Source: JAHCHG01 sp041394845
GTDB lineage: Bacteria > Acidobacteriota > Blastocatellia > Pyrinomonadales > Pyrinomonadaceae
NCBI GenBank assembly: GCA_041394845.1
Contig: JAWKHL010000001.1
Location: 434,001-498,000, forward strand
Direction: 5' to 3'
DNA: 64,000 nucleotides
In this document: piece by piece, positions 16,960-25,369 of the stretch
Layout of the letters: the number at the start of each line of letters is the position of its first letter
How positions within the stretch are numbered: the first letter of the stretch is position 1
Notes under the pieces: generated by a model
Seen by the model: only the letters and a program-made list of their open reading frames with translations
What the model was told of the DNA's origin: nothing
Databases searched by the model: none
Position numbers and translations under genes: made by a program

Positions 16960-19900
16960 TTACGGATTAGCGTGGCTCGGAATCGGTGAATCCGAACCCA
17001 AACCGAATGTGGTAATGGTTACGCTGCTGTTTCCGCTGTTAAGTATCCACCATTCGCCGGCCCGGTAAATGGCCAGATCGTCCTTGCCGTCGCCGTCGTA
17101 ATCGCCAGGAGCGGGGGTGTCGGTTCCCAGTCCCCATCCGGTGTTTACTTCGGAACTGGTCGAACTCTGCCAGATGTTCCAGGTACCGCTGGTGGTATTA
17201 AACGTTGCCTGATCGTCCTTGCCATCGCCGTCATAGTCGCCGGCTACGGGGATGTCGCCCGCGCCTCCGACGTTGACGGTGGCGGTTCCGCCGCCTGACA
17301 ACATGGCGTTCCAGGTTCCGGCATTGAACGTGGCGATGTCGGTCTTGCCGTCGCCGTCATAGTCGCCCGGAACCGGAGTGTCACCCGTCGAGCCGAACGG
17401 CGTAAAGGTCGCGCCGCCTCCGCTGTTGAGGATGTACCAGGTGTTGTCGGACGGACGGAAGATGGCGATGTCGTCGTTGCCGTCGCCGTCATAATCGCCG
17501 ACCACCGGCATATCTCCCGTAACGCCCCATTCTGCGCCTGACAGCGTAAATCCGTTGCTGTTCAGGACGAAGAAGTCAGGAGTTCCCGGAGCATCGACCG
17601 GACGGAAGACCGCCGTGTCGGCTTTGCCGTCGCCGTCGTAATCGCCCGGAACGAGCGTATCTCCCGAGGTGCCCCAGTTGATGACGCTGAATCCGGCCTG
17701 ACTGCCGTTGATGTACCAGTTGCCTTCTGATGGACGGAAGACCGAAACATCGGTTCGTCCGTCGCCGTCAAAGTCGGCCCGTCCATCGCCCGTCGGCATT
17801 ACCGGACCGCAGGTGAAATCATCCGATTCGAAAGTGATGCTCCAACCTCCGGTCATGACACCCGGGTCGCCCGAGGCATCGTCATCGATCCACAGCTTCC
17901 AGTCGCCGTTCATCGTCGAACTGTCGTTCCCGAAGACGGAGGCAAAGGTCGCCGATCCGCCCGGTGCCGGCGTTTCATACGGCCCGGCAGGCGCCGGAGC
18001 GTCGAACGCATCCTGAACGGTTCCCGCGTTGGTCGGTTGGAAATCACCGGTCATCGGCGGAACTTCTCCCGTCGGCATCAGACCGGCGGCTCCGTCTCTG
18101 ATGGTCAGAGTGGAGACGACCGTGTTGGTCCGGTTGTTCGCCTCAAAGACGTCGGACATCATGATGAATTTCTGTCCGCCCGGGCTTTCAAGCAGGACGT
18201 CGAAGTCGCCGACCCAGGTGTGATTGATCGTATTGAGCGTAACCGAGATGGTCTTGTTGCCGGTCAAACCGGAAACGCTGATGGTCGACGGATAGGGGCT
18301 GGCCGGACCACTGGTGGTGGCCGGTTGTCCCATCGGAACGTCAACCGGATTGGTATTGGAGAAAGTCGCCGGAGCTCCGCCGACCGGGACGCCGACGCGG
18401 AATTCGCGGGTTACCGGGGTTTGCGTTCCGGCGTCGCTCGAAACGTTGATGTCAACCTGATGGAAAGAACCGCAAGGGGCGTCGCTCGGCACCAGGTAGG
18501 GGATGTTCATCGTTACGGTCTGACCGTCGGGAATATCTCCGTAAGAAACGTTCGCTCCGCCGTTGGCGTTGACCTGAACTCCGGTGATCGTTCCGCCGGT
18601 GGTGTTTTCGACCGCTACGCTGAGCAGGACGTTTTCACCCGGTTCGGGGAATCCGTTGTTGTTGCCCGACGAGTCGCTGACCGAGAACGGATCGACGCTC
18701 ACCACGTTCGGGAAATCGAACGCTTCGGTTACGGCCGTCGTGGTCGTTCCGCAGCAGGCGTCGACCGTGGCGCTGAATCCCATTCCGCGAATCCGGAATC
18801 CTTCGCGAACATCGGCCACATCAGCTGAGGCTTCCGGAGCGGCCGGAAGAGCCGAGGCGGCGGAGATGATCGCATCGCGTTCTTGCAGGAACGTCGGTCC
18901 CAAAGGAGCCAGTTTCATTCCGTCGGTAACGACCTGCAACGCTCTCAAATTACCGGCTTGGTGTCCGAGCCGGGTGATCATCAAGGCGCGAACTTCCCAC
19001 AGGGCCGAACTCCAGATCTCACCAGCCGCGTGGACCTGCGAAGCCGAGGTCGAAATATGCGGTCCGGACATCGCAGTGAACGCCGCATCCGTCAGATCCA
19101 ATTGCGATTGGTCGATGTCGGCGAACGTCATCGGGTTGTGCGGGCGATTCATCGGTCCTCCGGTGGTGGCCATGGTGGCTTTCGGCAGACGACGAATGCC
19201 GTAATAATAGTTGGCCGATCCGATAACGCCGAAACCGCCCAGAAGAACGTGTCCGCCGCCGGCATAAACGCCGTTGACCGGGTCATCCGAACTGGAAAGC
19301 AGACAGAAAGCGTACCAGTCGCTCCAACCTTCGCCCATACCGCGCGACATGTTGGTGCTCAGACCGCTGGCGTTGCCGTGCAGACGATTCGACGTTCCGT
19401 GGGTGACTTCGTGATAGACGATGTCGCCGTCGGCTGTTCCGTCGCGTTGCGGAGTGGTTCCGGTAAAGACGAACATCTGCATCCGTCCGCGACCGCCGTC
19501 CGCCGGGGTCGAGAAGTTGGCGTTGTCGGTTCCCGAAGAATCCTGACCTTCGGCCGAAACCCGGTCTGCGCCGGCTCCGCCGCGTCCGAAGTTGTTATCC
19601 TGGAAGTTGAACGCCATCTCGTTGAATCCTAATTGGTAAAGCGCATCGTGATAGCGGTTCATCAGATAGAACATCTGAATGACGGCTCCGTCGCGGGCCG
19701 CCTGAACTGTCGGAGCGTCGCCCGGTCCGGGATTTCCCGGCGGCGGGTTCCAGGCCGAACTGAAGACCCGACCGTTGCCGGGTACGGGAGCGTCAACGCC
19801 GTTCGGCGTTCCGAGATCGACGCCGGCCTCGACGGCATTACCGTCGGTGAAACCGTCGGTTCCGTTGGCCCCGTCGGTGATCCAGCCGTTGTCGTTAAAC

Positions 19901-21054
19901 GAAAGCGGACCCTCGTTACCGATCAGGGTGACGTTCGTCCGGGAAAGCAGGGCGCCCTGCGCACCGTCGGCCGGACTCGTGTTGGCCGAAACGTAAGGCG
20001 TCAAAGGAGCCACGCTGTCAGCCGCATTGACCATCGACAGCGGGTTGACGTAAACCTCATAGGTTGCCGACTGGGTTTGATCTTCCGTAAGGTTCTTGCG
20101 CCAGAGCATCGTGCCGGTTTCGGCGTCAACGATGACGTAATAGGCGTTGACCGGTTGCCAGATCAAAACCCGCCAGGCCGTACGGGCCACGCCGGGTTCG
20201 ATCGGGAAATACATTTTTTCGGCCGTCGTCGCCCAGTCGCCGCTTCCGAAAACCGCTTTCAGATCGGTCGAAGCAGCATTGTTGATCTGGAGATCGACTT
20301 TGGTCGGTTCGGCATTGATGTTTCGGAAAGCCGCTTTGACCGCATCGAGCGGATCGCGGAAGTCGGTGGAAAGGCTCTCGTAGTCCAGTCCCGGAGCCAG
20401 ATTGTTGACGACCCGGACTATCTCGCCTTTGGTCGTGAAACCGGCCTTGACCTCGCCGCGAAAGACCGGAATGCCGTTGATTTCCTGATTCAGGTAAGCA
20501 AAGGCCATGTTGCCGGACGGGTTGGTGTAGTCGGCGACAACTTTCAGCTGATCGAGCTGATCGATGTCCATGCCGACCAGATTGTGGTTCTGTTTGATGA
20601 AGTTACGCAGCTTTTCGGCGTTTTTTCCGCCCGGAGCCGGGTCCGTCAAACGATCGATGTTCGTTTTCCAGACATCCGGGGTGATGATTTCCGGAATGTG
20701 AATGTCGCCATTGTATTCGACTTTCAGACTCGGAACTCTGGTTCTCAAATCATCTTCGCCGCGAACGAAATTATCTCTGACATCGGCGATCGCTGCGGCC
20801 GATTTTCCGCTTTCCAGACGGAATTTCATCAGAGATTCATAAGTTTCGTCGGTCTTTTGATCGCGAATGTCATAATTTTCTAATCCTTCCTCATGACTTT
20901 CGGTTCTCTGAAAAAGCCCTTTTCCGACTTTTACTTTACTTCCTGCCTGAGAACTGAATTGGTTCGGCAAGACCAGTAAGGCCGCCACCAACCCAAGAAC
21001 AACAAGGCAAAGCAAAATACCCCAACGGTTTTTTGCTTTAGTTTCTTTTTTCAT
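16960..21054 (-). CDS. secreted M36 (fungalysin) metalloprotease with P-domain and VCBS repeats
   Basis: This 1364-residue secreted zinc endopeptidase has an N-terminal signal/membrane segment (ILLCLVVLGLVAALLVLP). A long propeptide contains an FTP/PepSY-like region (about residues 140-300). The M36 catalytic domain has HEVTH near residues 548-552 and the third zinc ligand in RGMGEGWSDWYAF. A CARDB-like region follows, then a proprotein-convertase P-domain (TISVTLNTINHTWVGDFDVL to DPGVMTGGWSITFE). Six VCBS/FG-GAP repeats (DYDGDGKTDIATF type) close the protein. The enzyme should cleave itself out of its propeptide and digest extracellular protein. The identical terminal module in the CxxCH protein at 12544-13986 suggests a shared display or secretion signal. 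A terminator follows the gene. Confidence 0.92.
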   Translation of the reverse strand: MKKETKAKNRWGILLCLVVLGLVAALLVLPNQFSSQAGSKVKVGKGLFQRTESHEEGLENYDIRDQKTDETYESLMKFRLESGKSAAAIADVRDNFVRGEDDLRTRVPSLKVEYNGDIHIPEIITPDVWKTNIDRLTDPAPGGKNAEKLRNFIKQNHNLVGMDIDQLDQLKVVADYTNPSGNMAFAYLNQEINGIPVFRGEVKAGFTTKGEIVRVVNNLAPGLDYESLSTDFRDPLDAVKAAFRNINAEPTKVDLQINNAASTDLKAVFGSGDWATTAEKMYFPIEPGVARTAWRVLIWQPVNAYYVIVDAETGTMLWRKNLTEDQTQSATYEVYVNPLSMVNAADSVAPLTPYVSANTSPADGAQGALLSRTNVTLIGNEGPLSFNDNGWITDGANGTDGFTDGNAVEAGVDLGTPNGVDAPVPGNGRVFSSAWNPPPGNPGPGDAPTVQAARDGAVIQMFYLMNRYHDALYQLGFNEMAFNFQDNNFGRGGAGADRVSAEGQDSSGTDNANFSTPADGGRGRMQMFVFTGTTPQRDGTADGDIVYHEVTHGTSNRLHGNASGLSTNMSRGMGEGWSDWYAFCLLSSSDDPVNGVYAGGGHVLLGGFGVIGSANYYYGIRRLPKATMATTGGPMNRPHNPMTFADIDQSQLDLTDAAFTAMSGPHISTSASQVHAAGEIWSSALWEVRALMITRLGHQAGNLRALQVVTDGMKLAPLGPTFLQERDAIISAASALPAAPEASADVADVREGFRIRGMGFSATVDACCGTTTTAVTEAFDFPNVVSVDPFSVSDSSGNNNGFPEPGENVLLSVAVENTTGGTITGVQVNANGGANVSYGDIPDGQTVTMNIPYLVPSDAPCGSFHQVDINVSSDAGTQTPVTREFRVGVPVGGAPATFSNTNPVDVPMGQPATTSGPASPYPSTISVSGLTGNKTISVTLNTINHTWVGDFDVLLESPGGQKFIMMSDVFEANNRTNTVVSTLTIRDGAAGLMPTGEVPPMTGDFQPTNAGTVQDAFDAPAPAGPYETPAPGGSATFASVFGNDSSTMNGDWKLWIDDDASGDPGVMTGGWSITFESDDFTCGPVMPTGDGRADFDGDGRTDVSVFRPSEGNWYINGSQAGFSVINWGTSGDTLVPGDYDGDGKADTAVFRPVDAPGTPDFFVLNSNGFTLSGAEWGVTGDMPVVGDYDGDGNDDIAIFRPSDNTWYILNSGGGATFTPFGSTGDTPVPGDYDGDGKTDIATFNAGTWNAMLSGGGTATVNVGGAGDIPVAGDYDGDGKDDQATFNTTSGTWNIWQSSTSSEVNTGWGLGTDTPAPGDYDGDGKDDLAIYRAGEWWILNSGNSSVTITTFGLGSDSPIPSHANP

Positions 21055-21424
21055 TATAAGCCCTCCTCAAAGCTAAAAACGGGAATAGTACTACTTAATT
21101 TTGTTTTAGTAGTGTAGGTTTTAATTACCTTAAAAATAAGGACGAGAATTTATTAGGAGTCCCAGTGAAGAAAAACAAGAAAGCGTCTCCTATCAGAAAA
21201 AAACTGTTCATCACCAGATAGATTTATCAATATTATTTGTTATGATTTCAACGGCAGTCCTGAATGAATAAAGTTAGGCAGTATTCTTGCCCGGAATTAA
21301 AAAATGGGCTTGCTGTTAAAAAAACATTACGGATATAGAGAACATTTTTAACAAATAAATAAATCACAGTCAATTGTTTATTGTAAAAAATTTACAAAGT
21401 TTTTGAATTTGGGAAAATTACCAC
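21055..21424. other. divergent promoter region without a gene
   Basis: This 370-base AT-rich stretch lies between the divergently transcribed protease and helicase genes. It must carry both promoters. I see no convincing operator, RNA element or ORF. Confidence 0.5.
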
Positions 21425-23407
21425 GTGGAAGAAATTTTTGGCAAGAACGGCCTCATCGCAAAGTATCATCAGGGTTACGAATATCGTCTGGGTCAGATCA
21501 AAATGGCCGAAGCCGTCCTCAGAGCATTTGAAGAAAAAAAACACCTGATCGTCGAAGCCGGAACCGGCACCGGAAAGACTCTGGCTTATCTGGTCCCGGC
21601 CATCGCCGCCGCCATCGGAACCCGCAAACGGGTCATCATCTCGACCGGAACCAAGAATCTTCAGGAACAGCTGATGGAAAAGGACATTCCTTTCCTGCAA
21701 AAAGTTCTGCCGAAAAAATTCAGCGCGTCCTATATGAAGGGACGTTCCAATTACGCCTGTCTGTACCGGGTGGCCAAGGCCGAACACCAGCCGATCCTCG
21801 AAGGTCTCGATGAGATGGATTATTTCGACGAGGTCCGCCGCTGGGTGAACGACACCGAGATCGGCGACCGGAGCGAACTCGTCGGTCTGCCCGAACACAT
21901 CCCTTTCTGGTCGCGGATCAACGCCAAGTCGGAGACCTGTCTCGGGCAGAAATGCCCCGAGTTCGAGCCGTGTTTCATCACCAAGATGCGCGAGCGGGCC
22001 GAGGATGCCGACATCGTCATCGTCAATCATCATCTGTTTTTCGCCGATCTCAACGTCCGGGGCAATCAGTACGGCAAGGTCCTGCCGGATTACGGCGCGG
22101 TCATCTTCGACGAAGCCCATCTGATCGAAGACATCGCGGCCGATTATTTCGGTTTTCAGATCTCCAGTTTTCAGATCGAGGAACTGGCCCGCGACGCCGA
22201 CAATCTGCCGATCACCGATGCGGTCATCGTCCGCGATCTGACCAAGCTGGCCGCCAGGATCGTCGGTCTGGCCGATCAGTTCTGGGTTCGTTTCCAGCAG
22301 GGACGCGGTCAGGAGGGCCGTTACCCTCTGCTCCCGGACGCCTTCGCCCAGAAAAGACGGGGCGGCGAGATCGAAACCACCCCGCTCGGCGAGGCTTATT
22401 TTGCGTTGGACGGAGCGCTCGAACGCCTCGAAACGGCGGTCGATGTTTTCGCCGAGAAGATCGCCGAAGCGGAAAGCCTGCTCCGGCGCGTCCGCCAGAC
22501 GCGGTTCGATCTGGAGTTCATCGTCTCGCAGGCCGAGAAGAACTTCGTTTACTGGCTCGAGCGGCGGGGGCGGGGAGTTTTCCTGCGGGCCTCGCCGATC
22601 GACGTTTCCGAACTGTTGCAGGACAAACTTTTTGACAAGGTCGAAACCGTGGTGATGACCTCGGCGACGCTTTCGAGCGGCGGGAAGTTCAATTTCATCA
22701 AAGATCGGCTCGGACTCGACGACGAAAAGACCGAAACCCTGCTCGCCCCATCGGCTTTCGATTATCAGAAACAGGCGGTCATTTATCTGCCCAAAGGAAT
22801 GCCCGACCCGCGCGCGCCGGAATTTTCCCAACTGGCGGCCGGCGAGATCATCAAGCTTCTTCAGGTTACGAGCGGCCACGCCTTCGTTCTGTGCACCAGC
22901 AATTATTCGATGAACGCGCTTTACGAACAGGTTTCGGCGCGGGTCAATTTCCCCTGTTTCATCCAGGGTTCGATGTCCAAGGCCGGCGTTCTGGAACAGT
23001 TTCGCCGGACGCCGAACGCGGTTCTCTTTGCCACCAGTTCGTTCTGGCAGGGCGTCGATGTGCAGGGCGAACAACTCTCCTGCGTGATCATTGACAAACT
23101 CCCGTTCGCCGTCCCTTCCGATCCGGTCGTCGCGGCCCGAACGCGCTACATCGACGATCAGGGCGGGCGCTCTTTCTTCGAATACAGCGTCCCGAACGCC
23201 ATCATCACATTGAAACAGGGCGTCGGCCGCCTGATCCGCAGCAAAACCGACCGCGGCGTGATCGCCATTCTCGATTCGCGTCTCAGGACAAAGGGCTACG
23301 GCCGGGATTTTCTGAATTCTCTGCCGAGGACCAGAATCACGACGGAATTAAAAGACGTGGCCGAGATGTTTGGAGCGGATAAAAAAAACGCCAGCGGTTT
23401 CAGATAA
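21425..23407 (+). CDS. DinG/XPD-like ATP-dependent DNA helicase with Fe-S cluster
   Basis: This 660-residue superfamily 2 helicase unwinds DNA 5'-3' and is linked to replication, recombination or repair. Motif I is EAGTGTGKT (about 44-52) and motif II is FDEAH. The C-terminal motor has SFWQGVDVQGEQLSC and the arginine-finger motif QGVGRLIRSKTDRG. Four cysteines between motifs I and II (SNYACLYR, then TCLGQKC and FEPCFI) match the XPD-type [4Fe-4S] domain. The start is GTG at 21425 with only a weak ribosome site. No exonuclease domain is fused, so it is closer to the YoaA/DinG group of E. coli than to the Bacillus form. It stands alone. Confidence 0.92.
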   Translation: MEEIFGKNGLIAKYHQGYEYRLGQIKMAEAVLRAFEEKKHLIVEAGTGTGKTLAYLVPAIAAAIGTRKRVIISTGTKNLQEQLMEKDIPFLQKVLPKKFSASYMKGRSNYACLYRVAKAEHQPILEGLDEMDYFDEVRRWVNDTEIGDRSELVGLPEHIPFWSRINAKSETCLGQKCPEFEPCFITKMRERAEDADIVIVNHHLFFADLNVRGNQYGKVLPDYGAVIFDEAHLIEDIAADYFGFQISSFQIEELARDADNLPITDAVIVRDLTKLAARIVGLADQFWVRFQQGRGQEGRYPLLPDAFAQKRRGGEIETTPLGEAYFALDGALERLETAVDVFAEKIAEAESLLRRVRQTRFDLEFIVSQAEKNFVYWLERRGRGVFLRASPIDVSELLQDKLFDKVETVVMTSATLSSGGKFNFIKDRLGLDDEKTETLLAPSAFDYQKQAVIYLPKGMPDPRAPEFSQLAAGEIIKLLQVTSGHAFVLCTSNYSMNALYEQVSARVNFPCFIQGSMSKAGVLEQFRRTPNAVLFATSSFWQGVDVQGEQLSCVIIDKLPFAVPSDPVVAARTRYIDDQGGRSFFEYSVPNAIITLKQGVGRLIRSKTDRGVIAILDSRLRTKGYGRDFLNSLPRTRITTELKDVAEMFGADKKNASGFR

Positions 23408-23464
23408 AGGGTTTTGCCGATGAAATTCGGACAAGGGATTTTGTAAATGAAATTTTGGAAAAAA

Positions 23465-23685
23465 TATCCCGCAGGGATAAACCGACAATAGCCCGGCGAT
23501 TGATCGCCGGGTCAAAAATCGAAATTGAAAACGAGTCCTGTAAGGACGACCGAAAATCAAATGCCCCTACAGGGCATAAATTAACTTGCAATCTCCAAAT
23601 CTGGCGATTAATCGCCAGGCTATTATCATGAAAGTCCGCAAAGCGGACAGGAAAAAAACTCAGACAGTCCGCTCGGGCGGACAAG
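23465..23685. repeat. REP-type palindrome cluster upstream of RAYT
   Basis: Seven different small palindromes follow each other: ATCCCGCAGGGAT (23467-23479), CCCGGCGATTGATCGCCGGG (23492-23511), GTCCTGTAAGGAC (23535-23547), ATGCCCCTACAGGGCAT (23561-23577), CTGGCGATTAATCGCCAG (23601-23618), GTCCGCAAAGCGGAC (23634-23648) and GTCCGCTCGGGCGGAC (23669-23684). End positions may be off by one or two bases. Confidence 0.85.
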
Positions 23686-23697
23686 GAGATACAAAAA

Positions 23698-24150
23698 ATG
23701 CCTCAAACCCTCATCAATCAAATGCTTCACTGTGTTTTCAGCACAAAACAAAGAAGAAAATCAATCAATTCCGAATTGGCGGCCAAACTCTATCCGTATT
23801 TCGGCGGCATCGCCCGCAAAAATAAGATGAAAATTCTGGCGACTGGTGGAATGCCGGATCACGTTCATCTGCTCGTTTCTCTGCCCGGAACGATCAGTGT
23901 TTCCAAAGCTCTGCAACTTCTCAAAGGCGGCTCGTCGAAATGGATTCACGACACCTTTCCCGATCAGCGTCTGTTTGAATGGCAGAGAGGTTACGGCGCC
24001 TTTTCGATCGGAGTTTCCGACCTGAAAAGGACGATCCGCTATATCAAAAACCAAACCGAACACCATCGTCAGAGGAGTTTTGAAGATGAATTTATCGCTT
24101 TTGTCATCAAAAACGGCATCGAGTATGACGAGAGATATATTTTCGATTGA
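23698..24150 (+). CDS. REP-associated tyrosine transposase (Y1/IS200-like)
   Basis: This 150-residue protein is a complete Y1 transposase. The HUH metal-binding motif is DHVHLLVSL (residues about 53-61). A conserved aromatic stretch follows (FEWQRGYGAFSIGVSDLK), and then a helix with the likely catalytic tyrosine (TIRYIKNQTEHH). The enzyme nicks single-stranded DNA at hairpin-marked sites through a 5'-phosphotyrosine bond. The length is typical. AGGAGA lies seven bases before the ATG. The REP palindromes on both sides are its presumed substrates and mark it as a RAYT rather than an IS200 element. It appears intact. Confidence 0.93.
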   Translation: MPQTLINQMLHCVFSTKQRRKSINSELAAKLYPYFGGIARKNKMKILATGGMPDHVHLLVSLPGTISVSKALQLLKGGSSKWIHDTFPDQRLFEWQRGYGAFSIGVSDLKRTIRYIKNQTEHHRQRSFEDEFIAFVIKNGIEYDERYIFD

Positions 24151-24221
24151 AGGGCTTTTGTTCTATGATTATTTGGAGTAAAAATAAAGTTTAATTTCTC
24201 TTTTGCTCTGTATGAGCCTTT

Positions 24222-24376
24222 TGACAATAGCCCGGCGATTGATCGCCGGGTGGTGATTACATTGATAATTAAGTCCTGAAAGGATGTCAGTCGTCCCTTC
24301 AGGACTCAAAATAATTTCTCTGGCCATTTCCCGGCGATCAATCGCCGGGCTATTGTCAGATGTGTCCCTGCGGGAC
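24222..24376. repeat. REP/BIME cluster downstream of RAYT
   Basis: The REP GACAATAGCCCGGCGATTGA (from 24223, palindrome to 24250) appears again inverted at about 24329-24358 (CCCGGCGATCAATCGCCGGG then CTATTGTC), forming a pair typical of BIMEs. A TCCTGAAAGGA hairpin near 24273 and GTCCCTGCGGGAC near 24364 lie between and after them. The region from 24151 to 24455 has no gene. Confidence 0.85.
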
Positions 24377-24455
24377 AAATATTTTTTGAAAGCATTATTT
24401 CATTTGGGACATATAAGGAAAGGATTCAATAAAGAGGAGGTTTTCTGAACCGGGG

Positions 24456-24821
24456 ATGAGATCGCTGAAAATAAAAATTGTGATCCCGTTTTTGCTTTTG
24501 CAGATTTCTTGTCAAACGGGCGATTTTATCAGGGGAAGGGTTTTGGATCCGGCCAATGTGCCGGTCGAGGGAGCATCCGTCAAACTGGGAAGCTACGATC
24601 CGAAGGCGCGGAGTTTTTCGTTTGAGATAATATCCGAGACGAAAACCGACGAAAAAGGGAATTTCGAGATCAGGACCGGAGATCCGAAACCGGAAAACGT
24701 TCTGCTGTTGGGTGTTGAAAAGGACGGATTTAAGATGTCGGTCGCCAAGACGCATCCGGCCGAACTCCGCAAATACAGCCCGGTTTTTCAGGATTACGAG
24801 ATATATTTGGAAAGAAAATGA
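24456..24821 (+). CDS. putative lipoprotein with carboxypeptidase-regulatory-like domain
   Basis: This 121-residue protein has a short signal peptide ending in a lipobox-like FLLLQISC (Cys about residue 19). An Ig-like beta domain of the carboxypeptidase-D regulatory type follows (IRGRVLDPANVPVEGASVKL, KTDEKGNFEIRTGDP). GGAGG lies about 15 bases before the ATG. Its stop overlaps the queD start by four bases (ATGA), so the two are translationally coupled, though no functional link to pterin metabolism is evident. Such small domains often sit in the outer membrane of Acidobacteriota. The role is unknown. Confidence 0.75.
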   Translation: MRSLKIKIVIPFLLLQISCQTGDFIRGRVLDPANVPVEGASVKLGSYDPKARSFSFEIISETKTDEKGNFEIRTGDPKPENVLLLGVEKDGFKMSVAKTHPAELRKYSPVFQDYEIYLERK

Positions 24822-25201
24822 ACGGTTTTTACGAAGTCATGATCGAGCGCAGTTTCTCTTCGGCCCACCAACTGCGGGGCTACAAGGGGAAGTGCGAGAA
24901 TCTGCACGGGCATAATTACAAGGTCGAGATCTTTGCGCGGGGCGAGGAACTCAACAACATCGGGCTTCTGATTGATTTCGGCGATCTCAAAAAGGCGGCC
25001 GACGAGGTCGTTAACTATCTCGATCACCGGAACATCAACGAACTGCCGCCGTTTGACGAGGAACTCAACCCTTCGGCCGAGAACCTGGCCCGGTTCATCC
25101 TCGAATATCTCAACTCGCGGGTCGCCGACGAGCGGGTGATGGTTCACAAGGTCCGCTGTTTTGAGACGCCGACCAGCGTGGCCACCTATCAGATAAGTTG
25201 A
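24818..25201 (+). CDS. queD: 6-carboxytetrahydropterin synthase / PTPS family protein
   Basis: This 127-residue protein belongs to the 6-pyruvoyl-tetrahydropterin synthase family. The zinc-binding histidines are in FSSAHQLRGY and HGHNYKVEI. The catalytic Cys is in GKCENLHGH, and DHRNINEL and the glutamate in RCFETPTS complete the site. In bacteria this form usually converts dihydroneopterin triphosphate to 6-carboxy-tetrahydropterin for queuosine and other 7-deazapurines. queC, queE and queF are not in the window, so a folate-pathway (PTPS-III-like) role cannot be excluded, although the Cys-x-x-x-His-Gly-His motif fits QueD. It is coupled to the lipoprotein gene by a four-base overlap. Confidence 0.9.
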   Translation: MNGFYEVMIERSFSSAHQLRGYKGKCENLHGHNYKVEIFARGEELNNIGLLIDFGDLKKAADEVVNYLDHRNINELPPFDEELNPSAENLARFILEYLNSRVADERVMVHKVRCFETPTSVATYQIS

Positions 25202-25369
25202 ATTTGGCAAAAAATCAGATTGATTCCGCCGGCGGTTTCTCTGTATGATCGACAATTATATTTTCCTGTAAAAATAACCGAGGCTTGGTGTTATGCGGTT
25301 TGGGAAGGCTTGTTTTACTTTTGAGGTTTAGCTTCCCGCTCTGCGTCAACTCCGGGAGAAAAGTCAATT

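Larger units (their letters stand above)
23462..24376. mobile_element. RAYT transposase with surrounding REP hairpins
   Basis: A Y1-type transposase gene at 23698-24150 is flanked on both sides by clusters of short palindromes (REP sequences). Members of this family (REP-associated tyrosine transposases) are thought to bind and move REP elements rather than themselves. The limits given are those of the outermost palindromes seen. Confidence 0.8.

Noticed and set aside
19633..20883. 416-codon open frame on the plus strand opposite the M36 protease gene
   Set aside because: It is an antisense shadow: Arg/Val/Gly-rich, without domain-like features, and fully inside a gene with clear motifs.
21392..23074. 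560-codon open frame antisense to the helicase gene
   Set aside because: The helicase frame has all SF2 motifs; the antisense product has biased composition and no ribosome site.
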